Part shown: positions 16,057-24,189 of the stretch, piece by piece
Layout of the letters: each line of letters begins with the position of its first letter
Position numbering within the stretch: position 1 is the stretch's first letter
Assembly (NCBI GenBank): GCA_004563195.1
Contig: SFTJ01000003.1
Coordinates: 62,001 to 126,000, forward strand
Source of the DNA: a bacterium
Lineage (GTDB): Bacteria; Bacteroidota; Bacteroidia; Bacteroidales; Muribaculaceae
Length of the DNA: 64,000 nt
Direction of reading: 5' to 3'
The notes under the pieces: model-generated
What the model saw: the letters and a program-made list of their open reading frames with translations, nothing else
Database searches by the model: none
What the model was told of the DNA's origin: nothing
Program-made: the position numbers and the translations under genes

Positions 16057-19053
16057 ATGAAAATTTACGGAAACATTTTCTTAGCACTATGCCTGATGGC
16101 ACCTGTTGCCGGCAAAGCCGACATCAAGAGCAGTTCGCCCGAAGGCTACTTGTCGAGAGGCGTGGCAATGTATAACGACAAAAACTATGCAGGCGCCATC
16201 GACCAACTGACTCAACTTCAAATGATGCCTATCGATGCCAAGATGGCTGAATGTGCAGAGTTCTATATCGCACTTTGCCGATATGAGCGCAACGAGAGTC
16301 AAAGCAGCATTGCCCTTCAGCAGTATATCCTCTCACACCCATCGTCGCCGAATGTCGACTTGGCATGGGCTACCATAGGCAATCATCTGTTCTTTGCCGG
16401 AAAATACGGCGAAGCCGTGCGTCACTACGACAAGGTGCGCATCGAGGCTCTCGACGCCGACACTCAAGAGGACATATATTACCGCCGCGCCTACTCGCTG
16501 CTTCGCCTCGGCGAATATGAGCAGGCTCGCGTGGACATAAGCATGCTGCAAGGCACCAAGCGCTACGGCAATGCCTACACTTTCTATCAGGCTTATCTCG
16601 ACTATGCCGCCGAACGCTACGATGCTGCTTTGCAGAAATTCAATCGCGTGAACCGCGCCGGCGAACTCGGCTATAATGCGCAATACTACATCTGCCAGAT
16701 ATATTTCACCCAAGGCGATTTCGAAAAGACCTCTACTCTTGCAAAATCGCTGCTCGCCGACGGTAATAACCCGGCATTTAAGAACGAGCTCAACCGACTC
16801 ATTGGCGAATGTGCCTACCAAACCGGCGATGACGAGCAAGCCGAAAAATATCTCAAGACCTACATCGATGCAAGCGAGGGCGAACCCATCCGCTCGGCTG
16901 CCTATGCCTATGGCGTGGTGCAATATCGCAACGGCAACTACGACGAAGCCATAGCAAACTTCTCGAAAGCCACCGCCGAGAACGACGAACTCGCTCAAAG
17001 CGCTTATCAATATATGGGCAACTGCTATGTGCAGCTTCATCAGCTTAATCGCGCCTCGATGGCGTTTGAAAAAGCCGTGCAACTCGACTTCAACCGCGAA
17101 GTGACCGAAACGGCGTTCTACAACTACGCAGTGAGCCAAAACGAAGGCGGCCGCACACCGTTCAACAAGTCGATCGACATGTTTGAGCGATTTATCAACA
17201 CCTACCCCAACTCGCGCTACACCGAGAAGGTGGAAGAGTATCTCATCAATGCCTACGTCACCACCACCGACTATCAGCGAGCCTTGCAGAGCATCAACAA
17301 CATAAAGCGCCCGTCGCAAAAGGTGCTCGGCGCCAAGCAATATGTGCTCTATCAGCTCGGCGTGCAAGCCCTATCGAACAACGACGTAAAGGGCGCCAAG
17401 TCGATGCTCACACAGTCGCTCAACCTTGAGACCCACGACAAGAACATAGCCGCCGACACACGCCTCTGGCTCGGCGAATGTGCTTATCGCCTCGGCGACT
17501 ACGCAAGCGCACAAAAGTATCAGTCGGCATTCCTTAAAACCGCCGCTGCAAGCAATGCCAACCGTTCGCTGGGCTATTACAACCTCGGCTACTCGCTCTT
17601 CCAACAAAAGAAATATGCCGATGCCCGCTCAAACTTCGAAAATGCCGCACAAAACGGCAATCTGAGCGCATCGCTCAAAGCTGATGCCTATAACCGCGCC
17701 GGCGACTGCCTCTACTACACCAAGCAATATGCCGCCGCCGAGAGCTGCTACGACAAGGCCTACAAGACCGATGCCTCGACAGCCGGCGACTATGCACTCT
17801 ATCAGAAAGCCATCATGCAAGGCCTCGGAAAGAACTATTCGGCAAAAATCGAGGCTATCAACTCACTTATCAAGCAATATCCGGCATCGGCATGGGCAGC
17901 AAGCGCTCTGCTCGAGAAAGCCAACACCTATGTGCTGCTCAACGACAACAAGAGCGCCGAAGCAGCCTACCTACAACTCCTCGACGAGTATCCCGCCACT
18001 GCCGAAGCCCGCAAGGGTCTGCTGCAACTCGCCATCAACGAGCATAATATGGGCAACGAAACCAAAGCCATCACCACCTACAAGCAGGTAATAAGCAAAT
18101 ATCCTACCAGCGAAGAGGCTGCAGTGGCTGCCGACGACCTCAAACTCATATATGCCGATAAGGGCAACCTCAACGAATATGCCGACTTCCTGAGCAATGT
18201 GCCTAATGCTCCACAACTCAATGCCAAGGAAGTGGAACGCCTCACATTTGCTGCAGCCGAAAAAGCTGCACTTGCCGAAACTCCCGACCTCGCCAAGATG
18301 CAAAAATATATGGCAGATTATCCCGACGGAGCATTTGCGCCCAATGCATGCTACTACATGGGTCGCGACAGCTATCAGGATAAAGACTACGACAAGGCAT
18401 TGACACTCATCAATAAAGCCCTCGAAGCCACCGACGCCTCGTTTGCCGAAGATGCCCTCGCCATAAAGAGCGAAATACTCATGAAGCAAGGCCACAACGC
18501 CGAGGCCATCGACACCTATCGTCTGCTCGAAAGCAAATCGTCGTCGCGCGACAACAAGATTATTGCCAACCTCGGCATAATGCGAGCATCGAAGGAGATG
18601 AGCCACTGGGACGATGTGCTATCGAGCGCAGCCACCCTGCTCAGCCTCGGCAGCCTCACCGCCAACGAGGAACGCGAAACAATACTCAACCGCGCCATCG
18701 CCTACACCCATCTGGGCAAGAAAGCCGAGGCTAAAGCCGACTACGCTACTCTCGCCAAGGACGTTCGCAACGAAGTGGGCGCTCAAGCCGCCTATCTGCA
18801 CGCCAAGATGCTCTACGACGAAGGCAAGACTGCCGACTGCGAAAAGCACCTCAATGCATTTATCGACGAAGGCACTCCTCACCAATATTGGCTTGCCAAG
18901 GCATTTATCCTGCTCGCCGATGTTTACCACAAGAAAGGCGATTCGTTCGAAGCCTGCGAATATCTGCGCAGCCTCAAGAGCAACTATCCCGGCACCGAAG
19001 GCGACATCTTCACCGATATCGACACTCGCCTCAAGGCCTGGGAAAAGAAGTAA
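16057..19053 (+). CDS. Exported tetratricopeptide-repeat protein
   Basis: A 998-aa envelope protein with a signal peptide (MKIYGNIFLALCLMAPVAG) followed by TPR helices over almost its whole length, e.g. LSRGVAMYNDKNYAGAIDQL near the N-terminus and repeated A-x-x-x-G-x-x-Y/F patterns to the end. It is probably periplasmic and a protein-protein scaffold. It directly precedes an outer-membrane beta-barrel gene (53 bp gap), a pairing often seen in Bacteroidetes, so it may assemble or support that barrel. A TACCTTTG box at 15875-15882 may be the -7 promoter element. The 15721-16056 gap shows nothing else that I can support. Confidence 0.85.
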   Translation: MKIYGNIFLALCLMAPVAGKADIKSSSPEGYLSRGVAMYNDKNYAGAIDQLTQLQMMPIDAKMAECAEFYIALCRYERNESQSSIALQQYILSHPSSPNVDLAWATIGNHLFFAGKYGEAVRHYDKVRIEALDADTQEDIYYRRAYSLLRLGEYEQARVDISMLQGTKRYGNAYTFYQAYLDYAAERYDAALQKFNRVNRAGELGYNAQYYICQIYFTQGDFEKTSTLAKSLLADGNNPAFKNELNRLIGECAYQTGDDEQAEKYLKTYIDASEGEPIRSAAYAYGVVQYRNGNYDEAIANFSKATAENDELAQSAYQYMGNCYVQLHQLNRASMAFEKAVQLDFNREVTETAFYNYAVSQNEGGRTPFNKSIDMFERFINTYPNSRYTEKVEEYLINAYVTTTDYQRALQSINNIKRPSQKVLGAKQYVLYQLGVQALSNNDVKGAKSMLTQSLNLETHDKNIAADTRLWLGECAYRLGDYASAQKYQSAFLKTAAASNANRSLGYYNLGYSLFQQKKYADARSNFENAAQNGNLSASLKADAYNRAGDCLYYTKQYAAAESCYDKAYKTDASTAGDYALYQKAIMQGLGKNYSAKIEAINSLIKQYPASAWAASALLEKANTYVLLNDNKSAEAAYLQLLDEYPATAEARKGLLQLAINEHNMGNETKAITTYKQVISKYPTSEEAAVAADDLKLIYADKGNLNEYADFLSNVPNAPQLNAKEVERLTFAAAEKAALAETPDLAKMQKYMADYPDGAFAPNACYYMGRDSYQDKDYDKALTLINKALEATDASFAEDALAIKSEILMKQGHNAEAIDTYRLLESKSSSRDNKIIANLGIMRASKEMSHWDDVLSSAATLLSLGSLTANEERETILNRAIAYTHLGKKAEAKADYATLAKDVRNEVGAQAAYLHAKMLYDEGKTADCEKHLNAFIDEGTPHQYWLAKAFILLADVYHKKGDSFEACEYLRSLKSNYPGTEGDIFTDIDTRLKAWEKK

Positions 19054-19123
19054 TGCCTGCACAGCATGAGAGAGAGTATTTTATCCATCATCACGAACAA
19101 CAATTATGCATAACATACACAAA

Positions 19124-20938
19124 ATGAAACGATATGCTTTGATTGCAGCAGTGTGCTCACTTGCCCTGGGCGCTACCGCTCAAACCCAAAACCTCACAAA
19201 AGAAATCACCGTAGAGAAGGACTATGTGCCCGTAGAGCACAAAGCCACCAAGCAGAATGCCCTACCCAAGGTGCAGCAGAATCCTGCCGACATGAACGCC
19301 ACTCTCACTTATAGCGACTGGGCTATGCCGGCTAACGTGCCTGCCAAAATTCCCACTATGACCCCCTACGGCTATCAGACAAATAAGCAGTGGAGCACAA
19401 ATAAAGGCTATGCCGACCTTGGCATAGGTTCGCAACTCAACATAGTGGGCAGCGCCGGCTATCGCGTGCTCGACAACGACTCGCATCGTTTGGCGCTATG
19501 GCTGCAGCACTGCAGCTCGTTCTTGGGCAAGAACTCATCGCCGGAGGTGGAACTGCCCAACAAGCAGAAATACAACGACAACACCATTGGAGCCAACCAC
19601 ACAAGCCAATTCTATGAAGGTACGCTCAGCATCGATGCCTCATTTAATTTCGACATCTTCAACTACTACGCAGTGGGCAAAACACCCTCTGCCGAAGAAG
19701 GAGCGATTACCCCGGTTGAGTTGGCAAACAACTTCAGCGAAGACATACTCGGCTCGCAGAAGTGGATGCAATTTCTTGTGAGCAGCGGTTGGCAGAGCCG
19801 TCGCAATGACCGCAACTACACCTATGGTATAAAGGGCGGATTCGGCTACGGCGGTTTCAGCAAATCGGGTATCCAACTCCCCGACTACGACAATGGCGCC
19901 AAAGAAACATCATTCTTCATCAATCTCAATGCCAAATACTTTATTCAAGACAACTTGAAAGTGGGTGCTGACCTCGGTTTCGACTTCGCTTCGTATAACA
20001 CGCTTCCATCTTTCGACTTCGACACCTGGAAATACAACGCACGCAAGCACAGCAGCCTCGGCGTTGCCTCTGTTTCGCCATTTTTGCGCTATCAGCGCGA
20101 AAATTTGCTCTTGCAACTCGGCGTGAACTTCGATATAGCCATCAATTCGGGCTCTACATTCAACGTATCACCTAATGTGAAAGCCGACTATAACTTCACT
20201 CCCGGCGTAGGTATCTTCCTCGACCTCAAGGGCGGCACTCTCATCAACCACTTGTGGCAAATGAAAGCCCTCAACCGCTATATCAACCCCACAATGTGCT
20301 ACAAAACATCGGATGTGCCTCTCGACATCGAAGCAGGCTTCAATCTCGGCGCATGGCAAGGTTTCTCGGCCAAGATATTCGGCGGTTTTGCCTCGTATAA
20401 CAGCTATATGATGCCTCAATACACCCAAGCAGCTATGATTCCGGCTTCGGTATACGATTTCACCGAGGTGGATATGCGCTCTGCTGTGTTCTATCGCGGC
20501 ATGAAACTCAGCGGATGGAAGGCAGGCGCCGAATTGGGCTACAAATATCGCTCGCTCGTAGATGCTAAGGCTCGCTTCACCTACTCGCCGCAGAACGACG
20601 ACGAGGGCTGCATACTCGGTCTCGACCGCCCCGAATATGTAATCGATGCCAACATCGCCATCTGCCCTATTGAGCCGCTTCGCGTGAACATAGGTTATGA
20701 GATGCGTGGCAATCGCGCCATATATGGCACTCAAATCCAAAACAACGGCGAAGACTATTGGGAAGCTTACAAACTCAACAATGTGATGAACCTCAAGCTT
20801 GGCGCAAGCTATCGCGTGATGCCTAACCTCACCGTTTTCGTCAATGCCGAAAACTTGATGAACAAGCAATGGGATTGGTTTATCGGTCACGGCGCTCAAA
20901 AGCTCAATATTATGGGCGGCGCCGGCATAACATTCTAA
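19124..20938 (+). CDS. Outer-membrane beta-barrel, TonB-dependent-receptor-like
   Basis: About 604 aa with a signal peptide (MKRYALIAAVCSLALGATAQ). The mature part starts with QNLTKEITVEKDYVPVEHKA and then runs as alternating strands with aromatic girdles to a C-terminal Phe (IMGGAGITF), as in outer-membrane porins and receptors. There is no plug domain and no carboxypeptidase-like N-terminal domain, so it is not a full TonB receptor despite barrel similarity (NLTVFVNAENLMNKQWDWF is receptor-like). A start at 19106 would add six residues before the signal peptide; the ATG at 19124 is preferred. It follows the TPR gene in a probable operon; substrate unknown. Confidence 0.75.
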   Translation: MKRYALIAAVCSLALGATAQTQNLTKEITVEKDYVPVEHKATKQNALPKVQQNPADMNATLTYSDWAMPANVPAKIPTMTPYGYQTNKQWSTNKGYADLGIGSQLNIVGSAGYRVLDNDSHRLALWLQHCSSFLGKNSSPEVELPNKQKYNDNTIGANHTSQFYEGTLSIDASFNFDIFNYYAVGKTPSAEEGAITPVELANNFSEDILGSQKWMQFLVSSGWQSRRNDRNYTYGIKGGFGYGGFSKSGIQLPDYDNGAKETSFFINLNAKYFIQDNLKVGADLGFDFASYNTLPSFDFDTWKYNARKHSSLGVASVSPFLRYQRENLLLQLGVNFDIAINSGSTFNVSPNVKADYNFTPGVGIFLDLKGGTLINHLWQMKALNRYINPTMCYKTSDVPLDIEAGFNLGAWQGFSAKIFGGFASYNSYMMPQYTQAAMIPASVYDFTEVDMRSAVFYRGMKLSGWKAGAELGYKYRSLVDAKARFTYSPQNDDEGCILGLDRPEYVIDANIAICPIEPLRVNIGYEMRGNRAIYGTQIQNNGEDYWEAYKLNNVMNLKLGASYRVMPNLTVFVNAENLMNKQWDWFIGHGAQKLNIMGGAGITF

Positions 20939-20969
20939 AAAAAACAACTAGTACCCAATTTATACCACT

Positions 20970-22067
20970 ATGAAAATACATCTTTTGGGCATGGCAATAG
21001 GCATCAGCCTATTGTGTGCCACAACTGCATCGGCTCAGGAAAAGCCTTATTTCTCAAAGGGAGCCGACATTGGTTGGGTCACCGAAATGGAAGACCACGG
21101 TAAGAAATTCTATAACGCAGGCGGCGAGGAAACCGACTGCTTCGTGCTGATGAAGCAATTAGGCATGGATGCCATACGCCTGCGCGTGTGGGTAAACCCC
21201 GATAAGCGCTACAACGGCACAGCCGATGTGGTGGCAAAGGCAGTGCGCGCCCGCGAAGCCGGTATGGACGTGATGCTCGATTTCCACTATAGCGATAATT
21301 GGGCAGATCCCGGGCAGCAACGCAAGCCTCGCGCATGGCGCACCTACTCGGCAGAGCAGATAGAGCGCGCCATTTACTACCACACCGAGAGCGTAATCGA
21401 GGCAGTGAAAGCAGCCGGCGTGGAACCTCGCTGGATACAGGTGGGCAACGAAATCACCAACGGACTCCTGTGGGACACCGATACCAAGACCAGCGGAGCG
21501 CTCTACACCAACCTTGAGCATCGCGTGCCCTATGCTGCCAACACCAAGAATTTTGCCCGATATGTGGCTTCGGGATGCAAAGCCGTGCGTAAGACTCTCC
21601 CCAAGGCTCAAATCATTATCCACCTCGACCGCGGTATGGATATGGGCAAATACAAATTTGCGTTCGACATACTCAAGCGCTATAAAGTGGACTACGACAT
21701 AGTGGGAATGTCGATTTACTCGCAAAACGAGGCAGGAACATCGTTCCACAATCCCATTACAGGCAACGACGAAACTCCTGCCACAGTCACCGACGTGATG
21801 AATGCCATGTTTGCCAATATGGACTACATAGGCGAGCAATACGGCCGCCCATGCATGATTACCGAAGTGGGATTTAAGTGCGGTGCAGAGCACCTCGAGG
21901 AGAGTGCGAAATATATGGCACAACTCATGGCGCTCGCCAAAGCCCACAAGCAATGCCTCGGCATATTCTATTGGGAGCCCGAGAGCAGTATGGCATGGAA
22001 CCACTATCCCCTCGGCGCATTCGACGCCGGCCACCCCACAGCCATTATGGACGCCTGGGCCGACTAA
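20970..22067 (+). CDS. GH53 endo-beta-1,4-galactanase
   Basis: Secreted family 53 glycoside hydrolase that cuts the beta-1,4-galactan side chains of pectin (type I arabinogalactan). The 365 aa have a signal peptide (MKIHLLGMAIGISLL to SAQ), then the family start YFSKGADIGWVTEM, the MDAIRLRVWVNP strand and YSDNWADPGQQ. The two catalytic glutamates are visible: the acid/base E161 in QVGNEITNGLLW and the nucleophile E299 in MITEVGFKCG. There is no accessory domain and no lipobox, so it is periplasmic or secreted. It is co-directional with the barrel gene upstream (31 bp gap), which could point to uptake of galactan fragments. Confidence 0.93.
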   Translation: MKIHLLGMAIGISLLCATTASAQEKPYFSKGADIGWVTEMEDHGKKFYNAGGEETDCFVLMKQLGMDAIRLRVWVNPDKRYNGTADVVAKAVRAREAGMDVMLDFHYSDNWADPGQQRKPRAWRTYSAEQIERAIYYHTESVIEAVKAAGVEPRWIQVGNEITNGLLWDTDTKTSGALYTNLEHRVPYAANTKNFARYVASGCKAVRKTLPKAQIIIHLDRGMDMGKYKFAFDILKRYKVDYDIVGMSIYSQNEAGTSFHNPITGNDETPATVTDVMNAMFANMDYIGEQYGRPCMITEVGFKCGAEHLEESAKYMAQLMALAKAHKQCLGIFYWEPESSMAWNHYPLGAFDAGHPTAIMDAWAD

Positions 22068-22095
22068 TCATCGCACAGCTGCTGATATACAATAA

Positions 22096-22150
22096 AAGCA
22101 CAAATCTTCGCAAAGAATTGCATTGTGAAGATTTGTGCTTAATTATTTCT
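22096..22150 (+). terminator. Strong terminator after the GH53 gene
   Basis: A perfect 14-bp stem (22096-22109 with 22127-22140, loop 17 nt) followed by AATTATTT. Confidence 0.85.
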
Positions 22151-22200
22151 CAAGGCAACAGCTTTCGCGTCATTCAGACGCATTTATTTTTTGGTTGCCT

Positions 22201-22378
22201 ATAACCGTGGCGAAGCCGCTGAATTAACCGCATCACCGCCAGGTGATGCCTTCTAACCGCGGCAACGCCGCCAAATAACCGCAACGAAGTTGCCGTATAA
22301 CCGCATCACCGCCAAGGAGATGCCACATAACCGCGGCGCAGCCGCTGAATTAACCGCATCACCGCCAGGTGATGCCTT
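22201..22378. repeat. Ordered hairpin array B (seven hairpins)
   Basis: Seven hairpins, each preceded by TAACC, fill the gap between the GH53 terminator and the stop of the POT transporter. Types in order: G(T/C)GGC, GCATCACC, GCGGC, GCAAC, GCATCACC (one arm mutated), GCGGC, GCATCACC. Loops are 3-5 nt. The last hairpin ends immediately before the transporter stop codon, so it could also shape the 3' end of that transcript. Confidence 0.88.
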
Positions 22379-23896
22379 TTAAGCCACTTTCTCGAGGCGA
22401 CGCATGATGGCAAACATAAACCCTGCCGAGCACAAGCAGAGCGACGCCAGCACGCCCCAAACGATTAACAGCGACTGTCCCCACAGGAGGGCGGGAATGC
22501 TCACGAGCAAATTGCCCACCGCAGTGGCTACAAACCAGCCGCCCATCATCATACCCTTATACTTAGGCGGTGCCACCTTCGAAACGAACGAGATGCCTAT
22601 AGGCGACAAAAGCAGTTCGGCAAAGGTGAGGATGAAATAGGTGGAAATAAGCCAATTTTCCGACACGCGCACTGCAGCCGAACCTGCAGCCTTTTGGGTG
22701 GCGGGATCTACAAGGCCTATCGAAGCCACTGTCATCACCATATATGCCAATGCTGCCACGAGCATACCATAAGCTATCTTACGCGGAGCCGACGGCTCTT
22801 TGCCTCGCTTGGCAAGTGCGCCAAACACTGCCATCGACACCGGTGTCAAAGCCACCACGAAGCAGGGATTGAACTGCTGGAAGATGGGAGCCTCAACGGT
22901 GATGGTGGCATCGGCATAGAAATAGCGAACCACAAGAGCCACTATCGACAGCACTATGATGGCACCCGAGAATGCCTTGCCCGATGCGGTCTTGCCTTGT
23001 GCAAGACTGAATGCAGCATACACTATCACTATGAGCAGCACAAGGTTCCAAACGTCGAACATCATGCACGAGAGAGTGCCATCGATTTGAGTGGCGGTAT
23101 ATTGCTCGGCGAAGAATGTGAGTGTGCTGCCGCTCTGCTGGAATGCCATCCAGAAGAAGATAACCACAGCAAACACCAAGCAAAGTGCCACGATGCGTTC
23201 TTTGGTTTCCTTTGGCGACAATTCTTCCTCAGCTTCGCCGCTAACCGCCTTCTTGGTGTTGCTGTTATAGTCGGCATGCTTATAGGTATTGCGGAACACA
23301 TAATAAACAATAATCGAGAACACCAACGAGAGGCAAGCCACGGCAAATGCAGCGTGATACGATTCAGCTTTAGTCCAGCCGAAATGTTGCTGAGCATATC
23401 CCATAGCCCACAATCCGGCCGAAGCGGCAAAGAGCGAGCCAATGTTGATGGCCATATAGAAAATGCTGAATCCCGAGTCGCGATTGGCAGCATAGCGCGG
23501 GTCATCGTAAAGATTGCCGGTAAGCACCTGCAAATTGCCCTTAAAGAGCCCCGTACCCAGGCTCACAAGACCGAGAGCGCCACACACAGCCACAAGAGCC
23601 GACATATCGCTACCCAACGGCAGAGCCAAGAGCAAATAGCCCAAAAACATCACTACGATGCCATAAGTCACCATTTTGCCATAGCCGAAACGGTCGGCAA
23701 GCATACCGCCGAATAGCGGCAAGAAATACACCAATCCCAAGAACACCGAGTAGATGACACCGGCTTGCGCTTCGCTGAAAGCAAAATTGTCCTTGAGGAA
23801 CAGCGTGAACACCATGAGCATGGTGTAATAACCAAAGCGCTCACCCGTGTTGGCTATCGCTAAGGTCCATAATCCTTTTGGTTGATTCTCAAACAT
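22379..23896 (-). CDS. POT-family proton-coupled oligopeptide transporter
   Basis: A 505-aa inner-membrane MFS protein with 12-14 hydrophobic segments. The first helix carries the ExxER-type motif of peptide transporters in ANTGERFGYYTMLMVFTLF, and the PTR2 signature region DPRYAANRDSGFSIFYMAIN is clear. It imports di- and tripeptides with protons. A paralogue of nearly equal length lies at 44724-46244 on the other strand. The gene has no terminator of ordinary type; hairpin array B abuts its stop codon. Confidence 0.93.
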   Translation of the reverse strand: MFENQPKGLWTLAIANTGERFGYYTMLMVFTLFLKDNFAFSEAQAGVIYSVFLGLVYFLPLFGGMLADRFGYGKMVTYGIVVMFLGYLLLALPLGSDMSALVAVCGALGLVSLGTGLFKGNLQVLTGNLYDDPRYAANRDSGFSIFYMAINIGSLFAASAGLWAMGYAQQHFGWTKAESYHAAFAVACLSLVFSIIVYYVFRNTYKHADYNSNTKKAVSGEAEEELSPKETKERIVALCLVFAVVIFFWMAFQQSGSTLTFFAEQYTATQIDGTLSCMMFDVWNLVLLIVIVYAAFSLAQGKTASGKAFSGAIIVLSIVALVVRYFYADATITVEAPIFQQFNPCFVVALTPVSMAVFGALAKRGKEPSAPRKIAYGMLVAALAYMVMTVASIGLVDPATQKAAGSAAVRVSENWLISTYFILTFAELLLSPIGISFVSKVAPPKYKGMMMGGWFVATAVGNLLVSIPALLWGQSLLIVWGVLASLCLCSAGFMFAIMRRLEKVA

Positions 23897-24035
23897 ATCT
23901 GTTAGTTCTTTTGGTTGTTATAGATTTATTCATAGGAAACACCCGACTGGGAGCACTCTCAGCCGCATGTGTAGCACAAAAGTAAGTATTTTCGCTTGCA
24001 AGTGCAAACGGGCGGCGAAATTTTTTATTCTTCGG

Positions 24036-24070
24036 TCGGACAGGTCGGACCAGTCAGACCGGTCGGACTT
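24036..24070. repeat. 9-bp-period GGTCGGACN repeat, copy 2
   Basis: Four 9-bp units (GGTCGGACA, GGTCGGACC, AGTCAGACC, GGTCGGACT), the reverse complement of the motif at 3628-3663. It lies in the 293-bp gap between two minus-strand genes. Confidence 0.75.
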
Positions 24071-24095
24071 TGCTCTACTTGCTGCAAAAAACTGA

Positions 24096-24135
24096 AAAGG
24101 AGGAAACTCGGCTCCGATGCCTTGTTTCCTCCTTT
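24096..24135 (-). terminator. Terminator for the 24190-26181 gene
   Basis: A 12-bp perfect stem (AAAGGAGGAAAC with GTTTCCTCCTTT), followed on the minus strand by T-rich sequence. Confidence 0.8.
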
Positions 24136-24189
24136 CGGAATATTTTGTGATTGTAGGGCAATCAGTGCGGGCGATTGCCTTATGTATTA

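Noticed and set aside
19124..20938. Full TonB-dependent receptor
   Set aside because: The plug and N-terminal regulatory domains are missing; only barrel-like sequence is present.
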